A DNA stretch of 64,000 nucleotides from Betaproteobacteria bacterium (GTDB taxonomy: Bacteria; Pseudomonadota; Gammaproteobacteria; Burkholderiales; Usitatibacteraceae): the NCBI GenBank assembly GCA_016708825.1, contig JADJEZ010000009.1, positions 1 to 64,000 on the forward strand. Reading direction: 5' to 3'. The position numbers were made by a program, and so were the translations under genes. A model generated the notes under the pieces. That model was given only the letters and a program-made list of their open reading frames with translations. It made no database searches and was not told the DNA's origin. Shown here piece by piece: positions 56,585-64,000 of the stretch. Within the stretch, counting starts at the first letter, position 1. Every line of letters starts with the position of its first letter.

Positions 56585-56773
56585 ATGGGCGCCACGCTCG
56601 CCGTCGTCTTCCTCGCCACGCTGGTGCTCCTCGCCCTCGCGGTGGGGGCGATGGCGCTGGGCTCGCGCATGACGGGGCGGTGCCTGCGCGGCTCCTGCGG
56701 CGGTCCCGCCGTGCTGGGGCCGGACGGCAAGCCGATCGATTCCTGCGAGGGCTGTCCGAATCGCAAGGACTAG
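56585..56773 (+). CDS. nqrM: Na+-NQR maturation protein NqrM
   Basis: 62 residues: one membrane helix (about 6-27, AVVFLATLVLLALAVGAMAL) and four Cys in GRCLRGSCGG and DSCEGCPNR. NqrM is needed for Na+-NQR assembly, probably delivering iron to the NqrD/NqrE centre. Six nt after apbE, last gene of the cluster. Length and Cys pattern fit the family exactly. Confidence 0.95.
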   Translation: MGATLAVVFLATLVLLALAVGAMALGSRMTGRCLRGSCGGPAVLGPDGKPIDSCEGCPNRKD

Positions 56774-56785
56774 CGGGCGCCCGAT

Positions 56786-56807
56786 GGCCCGCTGATTGCG
56801 GCGGGCC
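56786..56807. terminator. Hairpin between nqrM and phaM
   Basis: GGCCCGC (56786-56792) / GCGGGCC (56801-56807) form a perfect 7-bp stem with an 8-nt loop in the 43-bp gap between convergent nqrM and phaM. No T-run, so it may act as a Rho-independent-like block or only as an mRNA end. Confidence 0.4.
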
Positions 56808-56816
56808 GGAAAGCCC

Positions 56817-57293
56817 TCAGCGATCCGACCCGGCCTTCTTGCGGCGCGCCTTCGTCTTGCGGGGCGCCGGCTTGGCCGCTTCCCGCGCCGCCTCGCCCGC
56901 CGCGTCTTCCGCAGCCTCGACGGCGCGACCCATGGCCTCGGCGGCCTCGTTGCCTACCTGGGACATCATGTTCCACGCCCACAGCGCGGGGTTCGGCAGT
57001 TCCTCGCCGCCTCCCGGAGCTTCCGAACCGGACTGCCCCTCCTCCATCGCCGCGCGGATGCGCTCGCCGCCCTTCACCATCTGGCGCTGGTACTCGAGGC
57101 TCTTGATCGAGAGCTGCAGCATGTTGAGGTTCGCCTTGAGCCAGTGCTCCACGGTCTCGAGTTCCGCGATTTTCCTCTCCAGCTCCTTCGCGTCGAGCAC
57201 CGGGAACATGAGGCTCTGCAGCGGGTAGGCCCCCGGGTTCACCATCTTCTGCCAGAGATCGAACATGTCCTGCGGCGTGACGGGCTTGGCCAT
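56817..57293 (-). CDS. phaM: PHB granule-associated protein PhaM
   Basis: 158 residues. N-terminal MFDLWQKMVNP, then PVLDAKELERKIAELETVEH and WLKANLNMLQLSIKSLEYQ match PhaM, which links polyhydroxybutyrate granules to the nucleoid and activates the synthase PhaC. The C-terminus is Ala/Lys-rich and basic (AAREAAKPAPRKTKARRKKA), as expected for DNA binding. It lies 8 nt after phaZ on the same strand, a polyester metabolism pair. phaC is not in the window. Confidence 0.88.
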   Translation of the reverse strand: MAKPVTPQDMFDLWQKMVNPGAYPLQSLMFPVLDAKELERKIAELETVEHWLKANLNMLQLSIKSLEYQRQMVKGGERIRAAMEEGQSGSEAPGGGEELPNPALWAWNMMSQVGNEAAEAMGRAVEAAEDAAGEAAREAAKPAPRKTKARRKKAGSDR

Positions 57294-57301
57294 GGGTTCT
57301 C

Positions 57302-58519
57302 CTACCGGTCGTGGCGGGCGATGAAGTCGCGCATTCTCGGGTAGATCATCTCGCGGAACTTGCGCCCGGAGAAGATGCCGTAGTGGCCGACGCCGGGGGC
57401 GAGATAGTGCTCCTTCGAGCCCGCGGGGATGCCCTTGCAGAGCCCGTGGGCGGCCTGCGTCTGCCCGGGGCCGGAGATGTCGTCGATCTCGCCCTCGATG
57501 GTGAAGAGCGCGGAGACGCGGATGGCCTCGGGGCGCACGCGCTCGCCGCGCACCTTGAGCCGCCCGCGCGGCAGCAGGTGCTGGTGGAAGACGCGCTCCA
57601 CCGTCTCCAGGTAGTACTCCGCCGGCAGGTCCATCACCGCGTTGTACTCGTCGTAGAAGCGCCGGTGCGCCTGCGCGCTTTCGCCGTCTCCCTCGATCAG
57701 GTGCTGGTAGTACTGCACGTGCGAATCGACGTGCCGGTCCGGGTTCATGGCCACGAATCCGGCGAACTGCAGGAACCCCGGATAGACGCGGCGCATGAAG
57801 CCGGGATAGCGCATCGGCACGCGTTGTACCACCTTTGCCTCGAACCAGGACATCGGCCGGTGGCGGGCGAAATCGTTCACCGCCGTGGGGCTCGAGCGCG
57901 TGTCGATCGGCCCGCCCATCATCGTGAGCGAGCGCGGCACCGGCTCGCCCGCGGCCGCCATGAGCGAGACCGCCGCGAGCACCGGCACCGTGGGCTGGCA
58001 CACCGAGACCGCGTGCACCTCCGGGCCCAGGTGGCGCAGGAACTCGCGCACGGTGTCCACGTAGTCGTCGAAGTGGAAGGGGCCCGCGGCAAGCGGCACT
58101 TCCTTGGCGTCTAACCAGTCGGTGATCCACACGTCGTGGTCGGCGAGAAGCGTCTTCACGGTGTCGCGCAGCAGCGTGGCGAAATGCCCCGAGAGCGGCG
58201 CGAACACGATCACCTTCGGCTGCGGCGGGGCGCCCGCCTTCGCGAAGTGCAGCAGCCGGCAGAAGGGCTTGTCCAGCACGAAGACTTCCTTCACCGCGCA
58301 ATCGCGCCCGCCGGAGCGCACCTTGCGGATGCCGAACGCCGGGCGCTCGTAGCGGCGCGTGAGGCGCCCCATGAGATCGAACGCGGCGGCGACGTTGCGG
58401 CTGCCGGGAAGCCACGAGAGCGGGCTCACCGGGTGGCCGTAGAACTCGTTGGCCGCATCGGCCATGGCGCGCCACGGCTGCATCGCGGCGCGTTGCCAAT
58501 CGTAGAGCTGGTAGAGCAC
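57302..58519 (-). CDS. phaZ: Intracellular polyhydroxybutyrate depolymerase
   Basis: 405-residue PhaZ that mobilises stored PHB. GTG start (reads LYQLYDWQ, matching MLYQLHEFQ-type starts of relatives) with GGAGG 9 nt upstream. Active-site Cys C174 in SVCQPTVPVL replaces the usual Ser of lipases, as in Ralstonia PhaZa1; the acid and His regions are EGEIDDISGPGQTQ and PGVGHYGIFSGRKFRE. An FNR-like box and TACACT -10 stand upstream, suggesting mobilisation under low oxygen. Followed by phaM. Confidence 0.95.
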   Translation of the reverse strand: MLYQLYDWQRAAMQPWRAMADAANEFYGHPVSPLSWLPGSRNVAAAFDLMGRLTRRYERPAFGIRKVRSGGRDCAVKEVFVLDKPFCRLLHFAKAGAPPQPKVIVFAPLSGHFATLLRDTVKTLLADHDVWITDWLDAKEVPLAAGPFHFDDYVDTVREFLRHLGPEVHAVSVCQPTVPVLAAVSLMAAAGEPVPRSLTMMGGPIDTRSSPTAVNDFARHRPMSWFEAKVVQRVPMRYPGFMRRVYPGFLQFAGFVAMNPDRHVDSHVQYYQHLIEGDGESAQAHRRFYDEYNAVMDLPAEYYLETVERVFHQHLLPRGRLKVRGERVRPEAIRVSALFTIEGEIDDISGPGQTQAAHGLCKGIPAGSKEHYLAPGVGHYGIFSGRKFREMIYPRMRDFIARHDR

Positions 58520-58553
58520 GGGCGGCGCCTCCGGGCATGCTGCGATGCGGCGT

Positions 58554-58596
58554 AGTGTAGCGGTTTTCCTTCGGCGCGCCGGTTGACGCGGCGCAA
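58554..58596 (-). promoter_or_regulatory. FNR/ANR-like box and -10 of phaZ
   Basis: TTGACGCGGCGCAA (58583-58596; read from the minus strand TTGCG-N4-GTCAA) and, toward phaZ, TACACT (58559-58554) centred 33 bp away, within one or two bases of the class-II spacing. Nearly the same box as the one at 48454. The half-site TTGCG is weaker than consensus. Confidence 0.4.
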
Positions 58597-58620
58597 GATC
58601 GGCGGGCCCCCGCGATGCTC

Positions 58621-58629
58621 TGGTAAGCT
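58621..58629 (+). promoter_or_regulatory. Candidate extended -10 of the iminopeptidase gene
   Basis: TGGTAAGCT fits an extended -10 (TGn) but only 3 of 6 hexamer bases match; it ends 7 nt before the ATG at 58637, which would give a leaderless transcript. Confidence 0.3.
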
Positions 58630-58636
58630 CATCGGC

Positions 58637-59620
58637 ATGCCACCCGAAGCCCATCGAAAGAACGGCGATCTCCTGCCGCTCTACCCCGCGATCGAGCCCC
58701 GCGGCGGCGGCGCACTCGAAGTCGGCGACGGACACCGGCTCTATTGGGAGGAAAGCGGCAGGGCCGACGGCGTGCCCGTGGTCTTCCTCCACGGCGGCCC
58801 CGGCGCGGGCGCGAGCCCCGTGCACCGCCAGTTCTTCGACCCCGCCTTCTACCGCATCGTGATCTTCGACCAGCGCGGCGCGGGCCGCTCGACGCCGATC
58901 GGCAGTCTCGAGGCGAACACGACGCCCGACCTCGTCGCCGACATGGAGCGGCTGCGCGAGCACCTGGGGATCGCGCGCTGGATCGTCTTCGGCGGCTCCT
59001 GGGGATCGACGCTCGCGCTTGCCTACGCCGAGCACCACCCCGCGCACTGCCTCGCGCTGGTGCTGCGCGGCATCTTTCTCGGCCGCGCCACCGAGATCGA
59101 CTGGTTCCTGTACGGCATGCGCAGCGTCTTTCCCGAGCCCTGGCGCGAGTTCGCGCAGTTCATCCCCGCCGCGGAGCGCGGCGACCTGCTCGCCGCCTAC
59201 CACCGGCGCCTCGTCGACCCCGATCCCGCGGTGCACCTGCCGGCCGCGCGGCGCTGGAGCGTCTACGAGGGATCGTGCTCGACGCTGCTGCCCAACCCGG
59301 CGCTGGTGGCGGATTTCGCCTCCGATCGCGTGGCGCTGGGGCTCGCGCGCATCGAGGCGCACTATTTCGCCAACCGCCTCTTCCTGTCCGAGGACGCCCT
59401 GCTCGCCGACGTCGACCGCATCCGCCACGTCCCCGCGGTCATCGTGCAGGGCCGCTACGACGCGGTGTGCCCGCCCGTCTCCGCGGATGAGCTGCACCGC
59501 GCGTGGCCCGAGGCCGAGTACCACGTCGTGCCCGACGCCGGGCATTCCGCGTTCGAGCCCGGCATCCGCTCGCGCCTGGTGGGCGCCATGGACGCCTTCC
59601 GGGAACGCCTCGGCCGCTGA
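58637..59620 (+). CDS. pip: Proline iminopeptidase
   Basis: 327-residue alpha/beta hydrolase of peptidase family S33 releasing N-terminal proline. LYWEESGRADGVPVVFLHGG and PGAGASPVHRQFFDP (HGGPG oxyanion motif), FDQRGAGRSTPIG, nucleophile elbow GGSWGSTLALAYAEHHP, Asp in QGRYDAVCPP and His in PDAGHSAFEPG are all present. Divergent from phaZ. Stop is 2 nt before the antiporter gene. Confidence 0.95.
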   Translation: MPPEAHRKNGDLLPLYPAIEPRGGGALEVGDGHRLYWEESGRADGVPVVFLHGGPGAGASPVHRQFFDPAFYRIVIFDQRGAGRSTPIGSLEANTTPDLVADMERLREHLGIARWIVFGGSWGSTLALAYAEHHPAHCLALVLRGIFLGRATEIDWFLYGMRSVFPEPWREFAQFIPAAERGDLLAAYHRRLVDPDPAVHLPAARRWSVYEGSCSTLLPNPALVADFASDRVALGLARIEAHYFANRLFLSEDALLADVDRIRHVPAVIVQGRYDAVCPPVSADELHRAWPEAEYHVVPDAGHSAFEPGIRSRLVGAMDAFRERLGR

Positions 59621-59622
59621 CC

Positions 59623-60645
59623 GTGCCAGCGGCAGATCCGTCCCTGGTCTGGCTCGCGTTCGGCGCTTGCGCAGTCCTGATCGGGTTCGGCGGCGTGTGG
59701 CTCTCGCGCTACGGCAACGTGATCGCCGAGCGCACCGGCCTGGGTGGAACCTGGGTGGGGCTGGTGCTCCTCGCGACCGTCACCTCGCTCCCGGAGCTCA
59801 TCACCGGGATCAGCGCGGTCGCCGTCGCGAACGCGCCCGACATCGCCGTGGGCAACGCGCTCGGCGCCTGCGTCTTCAACCTCGCCATCGTCTCGGTGCT
59901 CGACTGGCTGCACCGCGAGGAGTCGCTCTTCGACCGCGCCGACATCGGGCACCTGCTCTCGGCGTCCTTCGGCATCATGCTGACGGCCTTCGTCGCCTTC
60001 AACCTGCTGCTCGCCGGTGGGCCCGGTACCTGGTCCGTGGGGCACGTGGGCCTCTACACGCCGGTGATCATCGGCTTCTACGTGCTCGCCATGTGGATCG
60101 TCTTCAACTACGAGAAGCGCGACCGGGCGAAGTTCGCGGGCAAGCTCGCGGGCGACGACACGCAGGTCACGCTCGCGCAGGCCGCGAAGCGCTACGCCGG
60201 CGCGGCCGCGGTGGTGCTCGCGGCAGGTTCGGCGCTGCCCTTCGTGGGCCAGGCGCTCGCCGCGGCGTACGGGTGGAACACCTCGTTCGTGGGCACCGTG
60301 TTCATCTCGCTCATCACGTCGCTGCCGGAACTGGTGGTCACCGTGTCGGCGCTGCGCCTGGGCGCCCTCGACATGGCGATCGCGAACCTCCTGGGCAGCA
60401 ACCTGTTCGACCTGCTGGTGATCGCGATCGACGACCTCTTCTACCTGCCCGGGCCGATCCTCTCCCACGTCTCGCCCGTGCACGCCGCCTCCGCCCTCAC
60501 GGCGATCGTGATGACCGGCGCCTTCATCGCGGGGCTCGTGTACCGGCCGCGCTCGCGCGTGTTCGGCACCGTCGGCTGGGCGAGCATCTTCCTGCTTGTG
60601 GCCTACGTCCTCAACGCCTTCCTGCTCTTCCTGAGGGGCGCCTAG
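59623..60645 (+). CDS. Ca2+/cation antiporter (CaCA family)
   Basis: 340 residues, about ten membrane helices. Two inverted alpha repeats: GLVLLATVTSLPELITGISA with NAPDIAVGNALGACVFNLAI, and GTVFISLITSLPELVVTVSA with DMAIANLLGSNLFDLLVIAI. These TSLPE and GN/GSN motifs bind the transported cations. A central loop (EKRDRAKFAGKLAGDDTQVT) separates the halves. Ion specificity (Ca2+ against Na+ or H+) cannot be read here. GTG start 2 nt after pip; its stop overlaps the convergent DUF6279-like gene by 4 bases. Confidence 0.93.
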   Translation: MPAADPSLVWLAFGACAVLIGFGGVWLSRYGNVIAERTGLGGTWVGLVLLATVTSLPELITGISAVAVANAPDIAVGNALGACVFNLAIVSVLDWLHREESLFDRADIGHLLSASFGIMLTAFVAFNLLLAGGPGTWSVGHVGLYTPVIIGFYVLAMWIVFNYEKRDRAKFAGKLAGDDTQVTLAQAAKRYAGAAAVVLAAGSALPFVGQALAAAYGWNTSFVGTVFISLITSLPELVVTVSALRLGALDMAIANLLGSNLFDLLVIAIDDLFYLPGPILSHVSPVHAASALTAIVMTGAFIAGLVYRPRSRVFGTVGWASIFLLVAYVLNAFLLFLRGA

Positions 60646-61498
60646 CCCGACGAGGCCATGAGCTGGCCCACGTCCGTCGCGTAGCCGGCAATGCGCTTGT
60701 GGAGCTTGGCGCGCTGCGCGGGCGTGAGCGTCGCGTCGAGGGCCGCCACCATCGCGAAGACCCTCTCGTCGCGGGCGCGCATCTTCGCGGCGTAGTCCGC
60801 GCTGCGCCACGACCCGGTGTCGAGGAGGATCCGCTCGAGCCCCGCGACAATCGCCTCGCGCGAGGGCCGGGAGCGAACGAGCGCGAGTGTCGCGGCCTGC
60901 CGCCGGCGCCGGTCGTCCATCCAGTCGTCCGTGATGTCGTCCAGGGCGCCCACGTGCGCGCGCACGAGATCGCGCTGCGCGGCCGAGAGCCTGCCCGTCC
61001 AGTCGTCGATGCGCTCGAGGTAGCGCTTCACCCGCAGCTCGCGCCGCTCCTCGCGCGAGGCCTTCGCGACCTCCTTCGTCTTCTCCGCGTTGTCCTCGGC
61101 GAACCTGCGCTCGAGCCGCTCGACCTGCTCCGGGTGCAGCTGCAACAGGAAGTCGGCCATGTCGGGCAGGGCCTGGCGGATCGTGCGCTCGTAGAGCGCG
61201 CGCATGTCGCCGTAGAAGCGCCGCGCGTCCTCCCGCGTGATGCCGGTGGCCGCGTGCATGGCCATGTCGTGCAGCAGCCGCTCGGTGGCCGGGAGCTCAT
61301 GGGCGCGGTGCCAGGCGAGCAGCCTCCCGAAGCGCTCCTTCACCCAGTCGCGCTGGCCGTCGTGGAGATCGAACCAGTCGTCGACCATCCACACCGCGGC
61401 CACACCGGCGTTGTTGTACGCGAGGCGAGTGACCGTGGAGCAGGCGGAGAGCAGCGCGACGAGCGCCGCGGCGAGGAGCGCGTGGCGCAGGAACCTCG

Positions 61499-61502
<4 letters not shown>
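60642..61502 (-). CDS. DUF6279-like lipoprotein
   Basis: 286 residues. GTG start overlapping the SDR stop (GTGA). Signal with lipobox VALLSAC (Cys about 18); then STVTRLAYNNAGVAAVWMVD, typical of the DUF6279 lipoprotein family, and long helices (e.g. LERRFAEDNAEKTKEVAKAS, LDATLTPAQRAKLHKRIAGY). Charged and helix-rich; function unknown. Convergent with the antiporter gene; the shared TAG/CTA ends overlap (60642-60645, ctag). Confidence 0.85.
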
Positions 61503-62203
<701 letters not shown>

Positions 62204-62279
62204 TTGTCTCCTCTGGGCGACGGCATTTGCGGGGTGGCTGCTATGATAACGGCACAAGCGCCCCTGCGAAGCACGCTCC

Positions 62280-62747
62280 ATGCCGAAGTTTCTGCGCGCG
62301 GTCCGCCTCGACGACTCCGACGAGCACCTTTTCAAGACCCACGGCGCCGCCCGCGAAGGCGACTGGGTCGTGAGCGGGGGCTACGCGGTGTGCGACTTCG
62401 CCCACGCCCCGAAGTGCGATCCGCGCTGCTACTGCGAGTCGTCCTTCCTCGCGCTCCAGGGGCGCAGCCGCTGCTCGATCGCCGAAGTGGTCGACGTGAG
62501 CGAGGGCGAACTCGAGGCCCACGTCGATGCGCTCGCCTGGTTTCTCGTGAAGGGCTGGGGCGCGCCTTCCTGGGAAATCGCGCGGCGCCTGGCCGAGGAG
62601 GAAGTGCGCCACACCGCCGACGTCTGCGAGACGCTCGCGCCGGAGGTCTGGATCACCGTGAAGCGCACGCCGCGCGAAGGCGGTGGTGCCGTGGACGAGC
62701 AGTACGCCGTCTACGACCGGCTCCTCATCGGCTCCCACAAGCTCTGA
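62280..62747 (+). CDS. DUF6505-like small protein
   Basis: 155 residues, no signal or membrane segment. Opening KFLRAVRLDDSDEHLF and GDWVVSGGYAVCDFA resemble DUF6505 proteins (tentative). Three Cys in KCDPRCYCESSF suggest metal binding. Also FLVKGWGAPSWEIARRLAEE. Function unknown. A TATGAT at 62242-62247 may be its -10. Precedes the KAS III-like gene by 67 nt. Confidence 0.6.
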   Translation: MPKFLRAVRLDDSDEHLFKTHGAAREGDWVVSGGYAVCDFAHAPKCDPRCYCESSFLALQGRSRCSIAEVVDVSEGELEAHVDALAWFLVKGWGAPSWEIARRLAEEEVRHTADVCETLAPEVWITVKRTPREGGGAVDEQYAVYDRLLIGSHKL

Positions 62748-62814
62748 AGCCCGCCGTGCGAACGCCTCGCCACTCGGGCACACTCCTGCACACCGCACCC
62801 CGGAAACCCTGAAA

Positions 62815-63927
62815 ATGACCTACGCCGCCATCACCGGCTGGGGCAAGTGCATGCCCCCGGCCGTCCTCTCCAACGCGGACCTCGCAACCTTCATCGAGAC
62901 CGACGACGAGTGGATCACCTCGCGCACCGGCATCCGCGAGCGGCGCATCTCGCACGTGCCGGTGACTTCCCTTGCCCACGTCGCGGCGGCGCGCGCGCTC
63001 GCCTGCGCGGGCCTCGACGCCGCCGATCTCGACCTGATAGTCCTCGGAAGCTGCTCCTACGACGAGCAGGTGCCCAACAGCGCCTCCGGCGTGCAGGCGC
63101 TCCTGGGCGCGGGCAACGCCGCGGCGATGGACGTGAACACCGCCTGCACGAGCTTCCTCTACGGCCTGTCCACCGCGAACGCGATGATCCGCACGGGCGT
63201 CGTGCGCAACGCCGTGGTGATCGGCGTCGAGGTGATTTCCCCGTTCATGGACTGGAACAACCGCAACGTCTCCGTGCTCTTCGGCGACGGTGCGGCCGCG
63301 GTGGTCCTCCAGGCGGCCGAGGAGAAGACGGGGCTCCTCGCGGAGAAGCTGGGCTGCTACGCGGACGCCCGCCACATCCTGCGCGTGCGCGGCATGGGCG
63401 CGGCCTACGCCAACCGCGGCGTCCCGGTGGGCATCACCGCATGGGATTTCGACGGCCAGGAGATCTTCAAGCGCGCGGTGCACGGCATGACGGAAGCCTC
63501 GCAGGTCGCGCTCGGCCGCGCCGGGCTCGCGATCGGCGACATCGACCTCGTGGTGCCCCACCAGGCGAACCTGCGCATCATCGAGTTCGTGGGCAAGCGC
63601 ATCGGCGCGCCGCGCGAGCGCGTCTTCCTCACCGTCGAGCGCTACGGCAACATGTCGGCGGCGACCGTCCCGGTGGCGCTGGTCGACGCGATCGAGGAGG
63701 GCCGCGTGAAGCCGGGCGCGCGCCTGCTCACCCCGGCCTTCGGCGGCGGCCTCACCTTCTGCGCGCACGTGATCCAGTGGGGCGAGCGTTCCACCCCGAA
63801 GCGGGAGTGCACGGTGGATCTCCCGCCCTGCGAGCGGTCGGCCCTCGAAATGGTGCGCGCCATCATGGCGGTGAAGGCCGGCACGCAGGACGCCGCCGCG
63901 AAGCTCGACGCGCCGCTCGTCGCGTAG
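62815..63927 (+). CDS. KAS III-like beta-ketoacyl synthase
   Basis: 370 residues, about 40 longer than FabH. Triad C111 (NTACTSF), H249 (VVPHQANLRI) and N279 (ERYGNMSAATVP) are intact. The C-terminal 30 residues (VDLPPCERSALEMVRAIMAV) are an extension beyond FabH. Could start fatty acid synthesis or condense acyl chains in a side pathway (polyketide, ketone or olefin type); FabH itself is not excluded. Confidence 0.88.
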   Translation: MTYAAITGWGKCMPPAVLSNADLATFIETDDEWITSRTGIRERRISHVPVTSLAHVAAARALACAGLDAADLDLIVLGSCSYDEQVPNSASGVQALLGAGNAAAMDVNTACTSFLYGLSTANAMIRTGVVRNAVVIGVEVISPFMDWNNRNVSVLFGDGAAAVVLQAAEEKTGLLAEKLGCYADARHILRVRGMGAAYANRGVPVGITAWDFDGQEIFKRAVHGMTEASQVALGRAGLAIGDIDLVVPHQANLRIIEFVGKRIGAPRERVFLTVERYGNMSAATVPVALVDAIEEGRVKPGARLLTPAFGGGLTFCAHVIQWGERSTPKRECTVDLPPCERSALEMVRAIMAVKAGTQDAAAKLDAPLVA

Positions 63928-63935
63928 CGCCGCGC

Positions 63936-64000
63936 ATGCTGCGGCTCTGGGGGAGGATCTCCTCCGTCAACGTGCAGAAGGTCGCCTGGCTCGTGGACGA
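63936..64000 (+). CDS. Glutathione S-transferase, N-terminal fragment
   Basis: Begins 9 nt after the KAS III-like stop and runs off the right edge. LRLWGRISSVNVQKVAWLVD matches the thioredoxin-like N-terminus of GSTs, with Ser/Asn glutathione-site residues (SSVNVQK). Only 21 codons are visible, so the class is unknown. Confidence 0.75.
   Translation, partial: MLRLWGRISSVNVQKVAWLVD

Overview
The window is 64 kb of very GC-rich, gene-dense proteobacterial chromosome. Gene content and order point to a betaproteobacterium: a PhaM/PhaZ polyhydroxybutyrate pair, ilvE - zinc finger - waaF, glnE next to yhdP - nitrilase - tldD, a complete gspC-N type II secretion operon and a complete Na+-translocating NQR operon. 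This assignment is inferred from gene content; there is no rRNA in the window. I saw no tRNA or rRNA genes, CRISPR arrays, prophage or insertion sequences.

Layout. 0-1 kb: start of accA (frameshifted), then about 630 bp of non-coding DNA with two long imperfect palindromes. 1-2.3 kb: ECF sigma factor and membrane anti-sigma factor. 2.3-6.5 kb (minus): an aromatic-biosynthesis operon with three DAHP synthases and a cobalamin-binding-protein-like gene, preceded by a leader peptide rich in Tyr/Phe/Trp codons and a terminator (attenuator). 6.6-14.1 kb: small exported protein, msrB, tldD, nitrilase, yhdP. 14.2-24.5 kb: glnE, adenylyl cyclase, ilvE, zinc finger, waaF, DUF1684 lipoprotein, MobA-like/XdhC pair, lipoprotein hydrolase and a tiny membrane protein. 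24.6-30.4 kb: a small NTF2-like protein, then a minus-strand signalling cluster: ECF sigma factor (TIGR02999 type), membrane Ser/Thr kinase, exported protein and collagen-like protein. 30.6-45.7 kb: peptide-binding protein, gspCDEFGHIJKLMN, YheT-like hydrolase, phosphomannomutase. 45.7-49 kb: diguanylate cyclase, DUF302, quinone-oxidoreductase-like dehydrogenase, cyclic-nucleotide-binding protein. 49-56.8 kb: nqrABCDEF, CBS protein, apbE, nqrM. 56.8-64 kb: phaM, phaZ, proline iminopeptidase, Ca2+/cation antiporter, DUF6279-like lipoprotein, SDR, small protein, KAS III-like synthase, start of a glutathione S-transferase.

Genes working together. The nqr cluster carries both the sodium pump and its maturation factors (ApbE attaches FMN to NqrB/NqrC; NqrM is needed for assembly). 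PhaM and PhaZ act on the polyhydroxybutyrate granule. FNR/ANR-like boxes sit at class-II spacing before nqr, before the cyclic-nucleotide-binding gene and before phaZ, suggesting oxygen-linked control. Several genes have a -10-like hexamer 6-7 nt before the start codon, suggesting leaderless transcripts, including the aromatic leader peptide.

Quality warning. Many conserved genes are broken by single-base indels (accA, glnE, ilvE, DUF1684, peptide-binding protein, nqrA, probably nqrD/nqrE), and yhdP changes frame about eleven times. Because conserved protein sequence continues in another frame each time, I read most of these as sequence or assembly errors rather than gene decay.
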